This document shows, piece after piece, positions 37,720-49,330 of a DNA stretch of 64,000 bases. Location: the NCBI GenBank assembly GCA_035582835.1, contig JAYKAV010003077.1, positions 555,066 through 619,065 of the forward strand, written 5' to 3'. Made by a program: the position numbers and the translations under genes. The notes under the pieces are model-generated. The model was not told the origin of the DNA and searched no databases. It was given only the letters and a program-made list of their open reading frames with translations. This DNA comes from Phoebastria nigripes. Lineage: Eukaryota > Chordata > Aves > Procellariiformes > Diomedeidae. The first letter of the stretch is position 1. Every line of letters starts with the position of its first letter.

Positions 37720-37740
37720 AAGTCTAGCTAGGCTAGACTT
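37720..37740. repeat. Perfect short inverted repeat (9-base arms)
   Basis: AAGTCTAGC, loop TAG, GCTAGACTT. The arms are perfectly complementary. No terminator or RNA gene context is present in this eukaryotic non-coding DNA, so it is recorded as structure only. Confidence 0.9.
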
Positions 37741-37787
37741 TTCCTTTCATACAGTGAAATCATCCATATTGTAATTATGCTCCAGCT

Positions 37788-37815
37788 GGGAGGCTGGGGG
37801 GTGTGGGTGGAGGGG
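37788..37815 (+). other. Predicted G-quadruplex motif 1
   Basis: Four G runs of at least three (37788-37790, 37796-37801, 37805-37807, 37812-37815), separated by loops of 5, 3 and 4 bases, satisfy the standard G3+N1-7 pattern on the plus strand. Confidence 0.75.
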
Positions 37816-37860
37816 AGGAGCCCAAAGGAGGCTTCAGATTTGTCTTGCCCCAAGTGTGTA

Positions 37861-37879
37861 GGGCTTGGGAGGGGGTGGG
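37861..37879 (+). other. Predicted G-quadruplex motif 2
   Basis: G runs at 37861-37863, 37867-37869, 37871-37875 and 37877-37879 have loops of 3, 1 and 1 bases. Short loops favour a stable fold. An unresolved base follows at 37881. The motif lies about 45 bases after the first quadruplex motif, on the same strand. Confidence 0.8.
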
Positions 37880-38566
37880 TNTCTGCAGGGGGTTTGCCTG
37901 GTGAGTATGTTAAGCTGTCTGTGTTCTTCCTAGTTAGGGGCTTTGTGCATTGAGGTTGTAAAGTTGGGAGCTAACTTTTGGCTAGTAGGATGTTAATTAT
38001 ATGTTTATCTCTATTTTTTTTAATTTGAAAAATAAGTTTATGCGTATTGATGTGAAGTGGTGGGTTTTTTTGCTTAGCTGAGCGTTGCTTCCTCTCGTGT
38101 TCAGTGTTTCTCTGTTTCTAAAGGTTGCAAGTTTGAGCTTTCTGCCTGGGCTCTGTGGAAGGTTTGATTATTTGCCCAACTGATGGCTTTCACGAACGTA
38201 TTACCATTAGCACAGTGCTTCCCCCTGATTCAGTGCTTTGCTGAAATCAGACAGCAGCAGAGGTGGCTCTTGCTGCTGGAGAGTCACACTGCTCAGCTGC
38301 GTGCCCTGGTTTCTGTGCTGCTTGATGCTAATGTGGCTCTAATTAACTTGAGTTTTGGGAGTTTGTGTTGTGGGTGCTGCTCCTGTGGGGTTTTGTTGGT
38401 GTTGGGCAGGCAATTGCAAAACACGAGTGGCAGCATCTGACTTGTCCCCAGGCTCTTCTGTGGCTGTGCCCTGGAGATGTACAGAGCAGCCCTTTGAGGT
38501 TCTGCATCACCTGCACCAACGCCTCGCAGTTACTTTTCCAAGCAAGACTTTTTAGGATGAAAGGGG

Positions 38567-38593
38567 TTTTTTTTTGTCCCCCCTCCCCCCCCC
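38567..38593. repeat. T-run and C-run low-complexity tract
   Basis: Nine T, then GT, then C6-T-C9. It is a simple mononucleotide tract that may be error-prone in sequencing. The minus strand has two long G runs, not enough for a canonical four-run quadruplex. Confidence 0.9.
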
Positions 38594-39049
38594 AAGAAAT
38601 TAAACTTTTCCATGAAGAAGGAAAATACTTCTTTAGAAGGTCTGTTTTTCAGCTATTAATGTTTTTATATTTATTCACATAACAGCTGAGCCATTCCTCT
38701 GTATTAGTGTCTGCTTCATTGTGCCTGTTTCTCAGGGGCACCAAATCTGTCTTACATTAAACTCTAGTCCTTGTATCATTTTAACTTAGCCTTTTAGAAG
38801 GTGGTTCATTTCTAGTGGCAGGTGTAACAAATCTGAGTTTCCATGCCAGGTCTGGCCCACAGTTCCTGATGACCCTGAGCTGGGCAGGATCAGGCTCTTC
38901 TTCCTTCCTTCCTTCCTTATGGTTGGTACTACCCATTCCTCCCCTGCGAGAACTGATCGTTTCTTGTGTTCGTTTTCAAAGTGACCCTCCTGAGGATCAC
39001 CAGACAGCAGCCACTGCGGCAGCGCTGCGCCGTGACATTGATAAACCAC

Positions 39050-39091
39050 AACATATTGTTTAACATATTGTTCCCAGTCCAACATATTGTT
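39050..39091 (+). repeat. Triplicated 11-base motif AACATATTGTT
   Basis: Exact copies at 39050-39060, 39062-39072 and 39081-39091. The unit is itself nearly palindromic (AACATATTGTT against its complement AACAATATGTT). It is probably a local slippage duplication. Confidence 0.9.
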
Positions 39092-42000
39092 CGCATTCAT
39101 CATGGAAGCAATCAGTACAGACCATTTTATTGCAAACCTGTTTCCTGGTGCTCATCATTAGGTCATTAACCTTAACAATGTCAACATGTTCTCGGTATGC
39201 AGTTTAATTGGAGTGCAGTACAGAGCAGTTGCACAGGCTGTACCACATACGGAGGCATACAGTTTAAGAGCAATAGAAATGCTGTACCAGTATGGCATTG
39301 ATGCTAAATAAAGACAAGTCTGGACAGGAGATGCAAATTAAAGAAGAAAGTAGCTGTACCTAGGGGGACCCAAAGAATTCTCAGCAGAAGCATAATTTCC
39401 TGTGAGCACCTGTGCCAGGTGAAGGTTTTCATTTTATGGTATCAAATTCCAGGTACTGTTTTTGTAGTTCTTTTCCCTTGGTACCTTTGCCGTTTCCAGG
39501 GAAAAGAGATGGGCTGTCCAGTGACTTTTGCTACTCTAACTGCAAACACTGATATTGGCAAGGCTTTCCTCTGAGAGTGCTTGTTAAAGAAGCAAAGCTC
39601 ATGTCTCCTGGGGCTAGCTGCTCCCAGGCTATGTGATACCAAGACAGAAATTCAACAAACAACTTGGTTATGGAGGAGGCTGGTAGGAGCAAGTAAATTC
39701 TTCAGGAAAATATCCTAGTTTGTGTACTAAACTTTGGGGGAAGACCTCTTTTCTTATGAGGCTTGCTTAGTCAGTTATATTGTTTCTCTATATGAACTCT
39801 GCTTGGTTATTATGGAGATTATCAGGACACCACCACCTTTGTTAGTGTATATGGTCAAACTCTTCAGAGAAAGGCCTGTCTCTTCACATGTGCTGGTAAA
39901 CAACCTCGTATAACTGGGGCCAGGTCTTCACAGTGACATCTAGATCTTCTCATAATGCTATTGAATGCTGATAACCTGTGGTTTGGGTGTCAAGGTTGAA
40001 ATTTAAGGTATCGGTGGGATGTCAACTTCCATTTCTTGTTGATTTTTATTGGCAATTAGGTAGATGTGAACATTTCAGCCTCAAGTTCTGCTGGGTTTTG
40101 ATTGCCCTGCAGTAGTATGTAGGTGGAGTCTAATTAACTGCTGTGCATATGACTGAAAAAAGCATCACTTTCCTCACTGCTCCAGGTGAAACCACAAATT
40201 GCTCATCACTGCAAAGCCAAGGGCCATGTTTGCTGTGCTACAGGAAAGGAAAAGATGTGGCAGGGAAAGCACAAATGAGTGTAGGGGGATCTCGGGATGG
40301 GCAGCATCTCCACTGCGATGCTTCCATTCCTCTTCCCTTGCTGCCTCCTTTCCTATAAAACACAAGTCCCTTTTCCTACCAGCCTGGCCTATTTCTGCTG
40401 TCTCATATTTTTGTACTTTAGCATGGAGCACTGCACTGCCTTGACAGGAAAGTCCAAAGGTCTGATTGACACCCTGTTTCTTCCCCATTACAAAATAAAC
40501 TAATTTCTTTAGCTTTGCACAATATTCATCTGAAAACAGGTATTGATCTATGAAAGTCTGTAGACTGGGTAATCAATATCCACCAGTTTGGGAAAAATAA
40601 ATAAATAAAGGGACAGAAAATGATGGATGAGAATACCATTGAGTGCTTTTTGAACTGATACTGTGTTCTGATCACTCAGCTGCTGAAAGGGTGGGCTGGG
40701 TTTGTTTTGTAGCAGCAAACTGATGTGAAAGCTTTCAGATTCCCAACTTCAAATTAACCCAGTTTTTAGGTGTTACTGAATGATTTTGAACCAGTGGTGC
40801 TTTCCAGTCTGACTCTTGTATCCAGTTAAAGACAATAGCTCGTGAAGAGGGAGAGGCTTCCCTTTCTCCCACTGTGGCATTTATAAAGTGTAATCAAGCT
40901 TAGTGGTTTGACATTTGTATATATCTGAGCCTGTCTCCATGGATCCGTCAGAGCCAGGTTGGAGGGCAAGAGGAAAGACTTCATCAGCAGGGAAGCACTG
41001 GAGTGCTTCAGTCCTAGAAATCCAGAGAAGCTGCTACCTTAATCTTTCTCTAAATTCACAGTGCACCTCACAGGGAACTTGCACAAAGCGTGTTCAACCC
41101 CTAAAATATAGTGTAAGTGGAAGGCAAGTGGCAAAGTGTGAGCTTTCTGTGTGGTTTCTGCATGGGGAAGCATCCAGCTGTAGGGCTGTGTGAATAATAC
41201 NCTGTGGTTACAGATCAGGAATCTCCCTTTTGGCTTGTAAATGCCAGAATTAGCAATCTTCCTTGAGATACCTGTTGTCCCATCCCATCTTGTGTTCTCT
41301 GCTGGTTGGATCCAGTCCCAAAGCAGACCTGGCTGGTCCTGCCTCACTCTGAGCACCAAGAGTCTGGGATCTGAAAGCCCCTGGAAGAGGGTGAGAGCCA
41401 CTCCAACCCATGGTGCAGCAAGCTCTCTTCATCCTCAGCCCACTTTTCTACACCTTTGGGATACTAAGACCTTCTAGGGAGCCAATTACCATTCTTTAAA
41501 CCAGTAATCAAAAGGCCAGATAACCAGTTAACAATCTTACTACAGACGACAAGGCCAGTGAAAGCTGGCCTAAGCTTTCTCTGGAGCAGCAGAGACAGGG
41601 AAGCAGTGGTCCTCTGTGATATATACAGGTCTTCCAGATGATGAAGAAACAGGTGCAGTTCAGATGCAGTTTCAAGCAAATGAGAACAGACCAGGAGAGG
41701 TGGAGAGGAGGGACAGTTTGTATTGATCAGGCTGCACAGCCTGCTGAAATCAAACACAGCTTATTCAAGGAGGTGACCTTATTTCGAAAGCTAGTGAAAT
41801 AGTAGAAGAGTTTGGAAAACTCTGTTTGATGGAAATGGAGAGGAAATCAGGCCATGCTTTCAAAGCAATGTGTTTTTTCTCTCCCCATCCATCGAATGTA
41901 GTTTCTTGAATAGACTTTAGCTGTCATTTCCTGAATGTTCAGGGAGCAGCTGGTCTGAGATTTTATATGTATTAACAGGGATCAAATAGGATGAGTGGAG

Positions 42001-43532
42001 CTATGGTATAGCTGGGGGAAGAGAGAAGGGGCTTGAACATGCCACATGCTGCAGAGGGGACACCAGCCTCCTTGTCCTCCTCAGTCAGTCCATGTACTTC
42101 TCAAACTAGGTCTGGTGAATACCCCAGGAGTACTGTGTAAGAGATGTGTGTGTTTGCATGTGAGCTGAGAGATCAGGAGTGTGCAGAGCCGGGATGTTAA
42201 TTTGCTTGTAGAGGATCCTCTCCCTGGGAAGGTCCGTGTATGGGGCATCCAGCTACAATGTGTTTTTCATTGCTTTGGGGTGGGGAAGAGCTTCTCTGGA
42301 AGAGCATCTCTGTAAGATCATCTAGTGGAAGGCTGTTTTCTGTAGGAACTACTACTCTTTAGAGTAACTGCTTTCTCTGTTAAGAAGTTGTGGTGTAACT
42401 TTGCAGAACTGCTCTGGTTTTCTGCATTAATTCTTATTTGGATCCTTTGGGATGGATCTTTTAGGTTCCCAGAAACTCTTCGTCTCTTTGTAATTAAACA
42501 GCTCTCAGTGGTCAGAGTAGATCTGTGAGCATGAGGAAGCCTGTCAAATCAATACGAATCGTTGCCAGACATAAGCTTAACAAGCCTGACCAGGAAGTAC
42601 AAAGGGGCCCTCTGTCATTTAAAGAAATAAACAGGAGGCAGAGAACTTAATTCAGTTCAATCAGCTGCTAAGCCTGGCCTGACAACCAGCCTTCAGAGAC
42701 ACCTTCCCCTGGCTCCAACATTTAGCTGAATCAGCAGTTTTCCCTTTCCCCTACGAGAAGCCTGGCTTCCCATGTGCATCAGCAGAGGAATAGAAAGGAT
42801 GGACATGCTGCCGTGCTGGAGCAACCTTGGCTTGAGGGCACAGTGTAAAAGCGATCTGGGTACTTTCAACTGCCTGATGGGGAGGCAACTGTTTGAGTTG
42901 AAGACTGAATCCTGGCAAAGGCATGTGTGTGTTTGAACTGACGTCAGCTGGCCAAGATTGATGTTTTGAAAGAAAATAGCAGGAGTAAGTAAAAAAGAGT
43001 TGGCCAACTGGCTGATGCCAATTAGGATAAAGAGAAGGAGTTCCGAGGGAGATGGAAGTTGAGAAGATGAATGGAGGAGATGGCAAGGCAGAAATCAGGG
43101 ACTCAGGTTCTGCCTATAGCTCCTTCCCTGCCCTTGGCCAAGGTGATCAAGCTGAATAAATTTTTGCAAGTTTAAGGAACAAAGAAGTGATTTTAGGCAC
43201 TGAATTCTAGATACTGAGGTCTTAAAATGAAGTCCTGCACCATCCAGGTCTTCCAAGAGAAAGCATGTTGTCAGTGTCATCCCTACACTGTTTCTCATCC
43301 TGACGTGGTGATAACACTTTCTGACTATTGAGTTTCCACCAAGCAATGTCCAAAATATGCTTATAACAAGAAAGACTCTAAAACCTCCACTGCAGGTAAG
43401 TCCTGGGCCAACTGTTTTAACTAATGTCTTTTAGAGGGACCGTAGTGGAGTCCTGATGAACAGTATCATCCCCACATACAGGCATCGTAGGGAATCATAG
43501 AATCATAGAATAGTTAGGGTTGGAAGGGACCT

Positions 43533-44410
43533 TTAAAGGTCATCTAGTCCAACCCCCCTACCGTGGGCAGGGACAATCTTCAACTCGATCAGGTTGCTCA
43601 GGGCCCTGTCCAACCTGACCTTGAATGTTTCCAGGGATGGGGCATCTACCACCTCTCTGGGCAACCTGTGCCAGGGTTTCACCACCCTCATTGTAAAAAA
43701 TTTCTTCCTTATATCTAGTCTGAATCTACCCTCTTTTAGTTTAAAGCCATTCCCCCTTGTCCTGTCGCAACAGGCCCTGCTAAAAAGTTTGTCCCCATCT
43801 TTCTTATAAGCCCCCTTTAAGTACTGAGAGGCTGCAATAAGGTCTCCCCAAAGCCTTCTCTTCTCCAGGCTGAACAACCCCAACTCTCTCAGCCTTTCTT
43901 CACAGGAGAGGCGTTCCATCCCCCTGATCATTTTCGTGGCCCTCCTCTGGACCCGCTCCAACAGGTCCGTGTCTTTCTTGTGCTGAGGGCTCCAGAGCTG
44001 GACGCAGTCCTGCAGGTGGGGTCTCGCCAGAGCAGAGCAGAGGGGCAGAATCACCTCCCTCGACCTGCTGGCCACGCTGCTTGTGATGCAGCCCAGGATA
44101 CAGTTGGCCTTCTGGGCTGCGAGCGCACATTGCTGGCTCATGTCCAGCTTTTCACCGACCAGTACCCCCAAGTCCTTCTCGGCAGGGCTGCTCTCAGTCC
44201 CTTCATCCCCCAACCTGTATTGATACCGGGAGTTGCCCCGACCCAGGTGCAGGGCCTTGCACTTGGCCTTGTTGAACCTCATGAGGTTCACACAGGCCCA
44301 CTTCTCCAGCTTGTCCAGGTCCCTCTGGATGGCATCCCCTCCCTCAGGCGTGTCGACCGCACCACTCAGCTTGGTGTCATCTGCAAACTTGCTGAGGGTG
44401 CACTTGATCC
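43533..44410 (-). pseudogene. CR1 ORF2 remnant: reverse transcriptase C-terminal part
   Basis: The frame is open from about 44410 down to a stop codon at 43533. Near its start it encodes [11 protein letters not shown], the catalytic FADD motif of CR1-type reverse transcriptase, then [17 protein letters not shown] and the long C-terminal region ending GRGVGLDDL, the usual CR1 terminus about 40 bases before the element's 3' end. The first methionine gives 252 codons (44291), but that start has no biological meaning because the natural protein begins far upstream. This part is intact in frame but is separated by a frameshift from the preceding palm motifs. Confidence 0.9.
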
Positions 44411-44715
44411 CACTATGTCATTGATGAAGATATTAAACAGTACCTGTCCCAATATGGACCCCTGCGGGACGCCACTCGTCACCAATCTCCATCTGGACAT
44501 TGAGCCGTTGACCACTACCCCCTGGATGGGACCATCCAACCACTTCCTCACCCACCGGACAGTCCACCCATCAAATCCATACCTCTCCAGTTTAGAGAGA
44601 AGGATGTTGTGGGGGACCGTGTCAAAGGCCTTNCAGAGNTCCAGANAGANGACATCTGTAGCCCTTCCCATGTCCACTGATGTAGTCAATCTGTAGGAAT
44701 CTGATAGTTTATTTA
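44366..44715 (-). pseudogene. CR1 ORF2 remnant: reverse transcriptase N-side palm motifs
   Basis: The minus-strand frame encodes [20 protein letters not shown] and [19 protein letters not shown], conserved reverse-transcriptase motifs of CR1. It then drifts into a wrong frame at about 44410-44425, where a small deletion appears to have removed a few bases between the ...NDI segment and the FADD segment. Recognisable CR1 similarity ends near 44700-44715. Four ambiguous bases upstream of KAFD leave several residues undetermined. Non-functional. Confidence 0.88.
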
Positions 44716-47639
44716 TTTCTGAGTGCCTCAGTGTGCCTAGCTGTGTGCTGAGACAGCTACGCAAAGTCTCATAGTTTTGGGATTGGGGATGCATATCAGA
44801 TCTCGCTTCAGTTTGTCCATCCCAGACACTCGACCTGATCCCACTTCGGGGTGGCTGGTTGTGTAGACCTGGAATTAGCTGAAGTATCTATACATTGCAG
44901 GTACAGGAGGAGCACAGCTGGCCGTTTTGATTTGTATATGTTTATGTAAATGCCTCATAAAATATCCCCCATTGGGACAAGCCAAAGTCACGCATCATAA
45001 AGATCAGCTCCTGTAATGGCTTCTTTACAACTGCATTTGCCAAGGTAGTGAAAAAAATATGCCTGTGTTTATAGGAAATTAATTTCTGCCCCTTCAGTGA
45101 TCAGCCCTGCGCAAGCAAAAGAGCTGAATTATCCCAGTTGCTTCACTCTGGCAGAGAACTGCTCTTCGGAGCCTCCTGCAGTGTAATCCGGTGGGGATGT
45201 TTAATCAGAAAACCTTAAAGCAGCGAGGTCCCAATCCAGCAAGCCCTGTGCTCGTGCAGCAAGCAGTCCTTCCTCAGCAAAGCACTAAATCACACCCTTA
45301 ATTTTACAGCTGTGCAAGACTCACAGTACCGGACTGGATTCAAGAAGGTGTGTACATCTCTTGCTGAAGAAGAATGCATTTTTGCCTTTGGGCTTAAATT
45401 AGCATACAAAGAATGAAATGCCTTACGAGGCAGATCAGTGAGGTTATTTAAAACATAAAACAACCCAAGCATGACAGGATCTACCAAGGGAGGAAGACTT
45501 CTTAGTGCCAGTAGATGGTGCTCTGCAAGCTCCCTTTATGGGTGAAGTCCACACTGATCCCAGTTTTATGCAGCACCCCAAAATCCTTACNGCTTAGTGC
45601 TGCTCCCATTGCAAAGGAGGTCTTCGTGACTTTGCTGGGAGTGAACCTAGGGGAGTTCTGCAGAAAGCAGTTGAATTTTGTAGGAGTCTTTAGCTGAGTC
45701 TTGGCCTTCAGGTAAGATTTTTGTAGCAAGAATGTAACTGCTGAATGATGTGGATGAACTAAACCTGAATTATCTAATTCTGTAGGCCTGCTTCTTGAGA
45801 GTTGGAAGGTGTAGGTGGAATCCTTGTTCAAACTGAAGCCAGCTGGAAATTTGTCTATAAATTCATTAAACATAGGTTTTCTCCTGAAATCTGTTGTAAA
45901 CCAGATTTTTATTATTTTCTTGATTTTTATTATTTTAAGATTCTGGCAGAGTGGATAGTGTTGCTGCAATGGGCAGATCCAACTTCAGGACAAATGCTGC
46001 TTCTGCTCCAGCTAACAGCACTGCTCCCCAGCCACGCTGGTCCCTCTTAATTTGATGCTATCAGAGGCACTTCTGCAGCTGGGGTGCCCTGGTGCAGGAC
46101 TTGTGTGAGTATGAGATCTGTTTTGCAACAGAAGCAAACCCCTGTGTAGTTCCTGCCAATGAAAGTATGGCTTGCATCTGTCCCCTTGTAGCCAAAGATT
46201 AATCCTGGAAGAGATAAAGAGCAGCAGATACGGGCAGCTGTTCAAATTAAGTGTTTTGTCTATATGTATCCACCCCACCGTGTGTGTTAAATCTAGCCTT
46301 GGCCGTTGCAGCTCATCTAGCCGAGTCGATGAGAGAGAAGTCTGTTTTCTTGCACGTCCCCCTTAAAATTTGAGGAGTTTCCCTGACAGAGTGATGCATA
46401 GTTATAGGCTCAGTAAAAGGTAGAATGATTTATGGCTTACACACTGTAAATCAATAAAAAGAATCACAGACATTGACAGCACGTTCACAGCCCATTTCTN
46501 TAAATGGAAGGCACTTTTCTATCCTTCCCATTTCAGACTGGTTGGCACATGGGGAGGTTTCCGCCACTAACAAGTGCTAAGAGAGTCTTTATAAAGCTTG
46601 TAAAACCTACATCTTATGTAATACTTTTCCCTATATGCCCTTTCTTGCCGTAGCATCATTTCCTGTCATAGAAAGTACCATGCCCTCCAACCTGGCTTAT
46701 GTGNTTACCTTCTCCTGTGGGGTATATGAACAAAACACATTAAAAATCTGCAGGTTTTTAAGCCCCTCCAGACTAGTCCGCTAACCTCTGACTTTCCAGC
46801 CTTGGTATAAATCCTAATTAAACTGGTTGGCGTGACTCTTGGTGTGAGGTAGGGTGTGTGCTGCAAGTGCAGCAGGGGAGATGCAGCAGGTAAGGGCATC
46901 TCAGCTGGCCAGCAAGGCTGTGGTGCTGCCAATGAGTTTCAGGTGCTGCAGGATGGATTTCAAAAGGAAAGGGGGTGCTGTTAAGCGAGCCTCATGCAGA
47001 GCTCTGTTATGAGAGTGCTGCTCCCCAGCCCTGGTGCCCCACGTCCAGCGCGAGCGGCTGCAGGGCTCGGGGCTGTGCAGGCCAGCTTGCCAGCATGGGG
47101 AGGTGGGGATGGGGAGCCTGGGTGCCAGCCAAGTACAACTTCCTTTATTTACATATAGATACCAGTCCTGGAACATGTTTAACTGCTTTGTTGAAATGGG
47201 CCATAAATGGGCCATAAAAGTTAGCCATTTAAGTCTGGAGAAGCATTAAGAGACTCTTCAGTGGTGGATGGGTTATAAATAGTCCACAGCCGAGCCACAC
47301 TTCAACGAATGCCTGGTTACTGGCTGCTCTGAAAGAGCCCTCTCCAAATATCCACCATCTGCTCTTTCCGAGGGCAGCCATGTAACAAAACAGGACAATT
47401 GCCCAGGGTTTCTTCAACCGAGTTACTAAGGCTTGTCTAAGCTCTAAGCAGCAGTCAACAAGCTGTTAAAAGTTACAGGCTAAAAGATAATGTCTTTTAG
47501 AAAATCAGATTTTTCATTAAAGCTTCCATTTGCCTTTAAAAGCAACATGTATTACAGGTGCACTTATCCCTTGGGAACACAGCCTGTGCTTAGATATTCT
47601 TTGGGTAAGCTGGCGACTTTCCTGAGTCAGGCCAAAATG
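44716..47639. other. Single-copy non-coding stretch
   Basis: No gene is supported. The 155-codon minus frame at 45502-45969 crosses an ambiguous base (45591), and its low-complexity end reflects an AT-rich 17-18-base tandem duplication at 45904-45938 (GATTTTTATTATTTT twice). GGGCCATAAAT is duplicated near 47198-47219. GC-rich DNA at 47030-47110 carries chance frames. Further ambiguous bases lie at 46500 and 46704. Confidence 0.5.
45904..45938 (+). repeat. Two-copy 17-18-base tandem duplication
   Basis: GATTTTTATTATTTTCTT at 45904-45921 is followed directly by GATTTTTATTATTTTAA at 45922-45938. It is a simple local duplication in AT-rich DNA. Confidence 0.9.
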
Positions 47640-47910
47640 GAAATTTTAGCAGCTTAAGGCAGTTTAATGTCTCCCTTGTTTCTTTTGATGAGAGAATAGG
47701 ATACATGCTTTGCACAATTGGCATTATCTATAGGATTGCTGCCCTGCGTACTNCAACCAACACCTCATCATGGTGTGCAAAAGTCAATGAAAAAGCAGCA
47801 GTGATTCTAATTACTGTATGCTAATTGGGCTGCATTCAGGCTTCATTGATGATGCTATTATGCTGCAAGAAAACAATGGCAGCATATGTACTTACCTTGC
47901 TCTACTTATC
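47640..47910. promoter_or_regulatory. Candidate conserved enhancer-like element
   Basis: The block is free of transposons and simple repeats. It packs TAATTA (47808-47813), ATGCTAATTGGG (47818-47829, POU/homeodomain-like), CATTGATGATGC, a SOX-like AACAATGG (47872-47879) and CACAATTGGC within about 200 bases. This mixed SOX/POU/homeodomain composition is typical of neural or developmental vertebrate enhancers. No conservation data are available here, so the call remains tentative. Confidence 0.35.
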
Positions 47911-48899
47911 CTATGATTATTCTCTGTTAGTACAGAAACATACTGAAAGTATCAGCCTGCACACAAATTAGTCCATGAAATGGACCACTGGAAGTACAGC
48001 CCTCGAGCACATTCATTCTCTCTTGTTTTGCATCGAATGCAATATCGTGGATGCCACAGCAGCTCAAAGCACTTTTATCTTGTATTGGGCTCTGGTTGTA
48101 ATAGCGTTTGCAGTCTTGTGTTTCCTCCCAAGGAAACACTTTTGTATTCCCACTCAATCCATCCTGATGTCCGTATCTGATAGGATCTACAATGCAAAGT
48201 TTCACTGTGGCGGTCTGGACGTCACACGGCCTGGGGAAGCATCACCCATGCAATGTGCATCCAGCAGCACTGCTGTGCCAGTGCTTGCCAATTAGCTCTA
48301 GACTAAATTTGATAAGGGAAAGGGGTGCATACGGTGCTGTATTACTCACTGACTGCTGCTTTGGTAACATGAGCATAACTTGCTTTTTACTGTAAACTGG
48401 ACTCAGACATTTGCATATTGTTTTTTACAGTAGTAGCTAATATGCTGAAAGCTGCCGGAGTCATTACAAAATCATCAGTGCTCGTTCCAGTGTGATATAT
48501 TCTGTTTGTCTAGCTGGCTGTTTTGCTACCATATGTATTTATTGAAGCTGTCTGAGTATCTTATTCAGTGATGTTTTGCTTATTTATTCAAGAACGAGTT
48601 CATCAAAATTCAGCCAAGCTCTCTGTCCTCAACATACACAAATCTAATCTAGCGTTTTGAACACGCCCATCACAATAGCAACTGAATGCAAAATTGAATG
48701 CGATTCAAAAACTGAATGCAAACTTGACAGGAACAATGAAAAAAGTCTGCCTCCACAAATCCATCCCAGGTATTACTCTGCAATACTGTAATGGCCTCTG
48801 AGAGGTGAGGGCACCATTTTTCCCTTTCAGGCACCAACCTTGCCTAGTAACTCAAACTAAACTCGAATGCTGAGTCCCTGGGGAGTTTCTAGCAGGTGC
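47911..48899. other. Single-copy non-coding stretch
   Basis: No gene is supported. Near-duplicate ACTGAATGCAAA segments lie at about 48681 and 48709. Opposing 90-106-codon frames at 47927-48295 overlap each other and show no motif. Much of the DNA is AT-rich and could extend the flanking candidate regulatory blocks. Confidence 0.45.
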
Positions 48900-49330
48900 C
48901 TGTCTCAGGGCCCATCAACTAGTAAAGCGGTCATGATGTCATGTACAATATTGTGGTCTCATCAGGGAGACTGATTTGTGTTGCATTAAGCAAGACAGAG
49001 TTGCTAATCTCCACTGAGGTTTACATGGGAAAATTTAAAGCCTATTCCAGTATATTAAATGAAGCTGAAAAGCTTCGATCAATAATTTCCCTTGTATGAA
49101 AAATAAGAGATGAAAATGATGGTAGATTGATTCAAAATACTTAATGCCAGATACCAGCTGATGGAAGTACCTTGTAAATAGCATTTTGTACGGTTGCCAA
49201 TGAATTAGTCTAAATTGTGAGGGTGATTGAAATGTATTTTATAATGTTCATCTCCACTTTAGTGGCCATTTACAAAATTTAGAAGAATATGAAATCCCCA
49301 AAGAGTAAGTGAGCAGCCAGCAAAAACCGG
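48900..49330. promoter_or_regulatory. Candidate conserved non-coding element
   Basis: Some 430 bases of smooth AT-rich single-copy DNA contain ATGATGTCATG (bZIP-like), CAATATTGTGG, GATCAATAATTTCCC, AGATTGATTC, GAATTAGTC and GGGTGATTGAAATG. No frame above 60 codons was seen, and no repeat. The texture matches strongly constrained vertebrate non-coding DNA, but this is an inference. Confidence 0.3.

Larger units (their letters stand above)
37882..43492. other. Single-copy non-coding stretch with minor simple repeats
   Basis: No gene is supported in 5.6 kb. Minor items are T9 then C6-T-C9 at 38567-38593, (TTCC)n at 38901-38918, three copies of AACATATTGTT at 39050-39091, and an ambiguous base at 41201. 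Short opposing frames of 60-120 codons carry no recognisable domain. A 7-base-arm inverted repeat (GAAAGCT...AGCTTTC) lies at 41560-41579. Confidence 0.5.
43493..44715 (-). mobile_element. 5'-truncated CR1 retrotransposon, minus strand
   Basis: A CR1 LINE of about 1.2 kb inserted in reverse. Its 3' end is at about 43493-43511, where ATTCTATG terminal repeats appear as CATAGAATCATAGAAT on the plus strand. This is followed (reading the minus strand backwards) by the conserved 3' block, the C-terminal half of ORF2 and the reverse-transcriptase palm, and it stops near 44715 without the endonuclease domain or ORF1. Truncation of the 5' end is usual for CR1. Four unresolved bases (44633, 44639, 44646, 44650) fall inside it. 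It is clearly more diverged from the 9.3 kb and 63.9 kb copies than they are from each other, so it belongs to a different and probably older CR1 subfamily. Confidence 0.95.
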
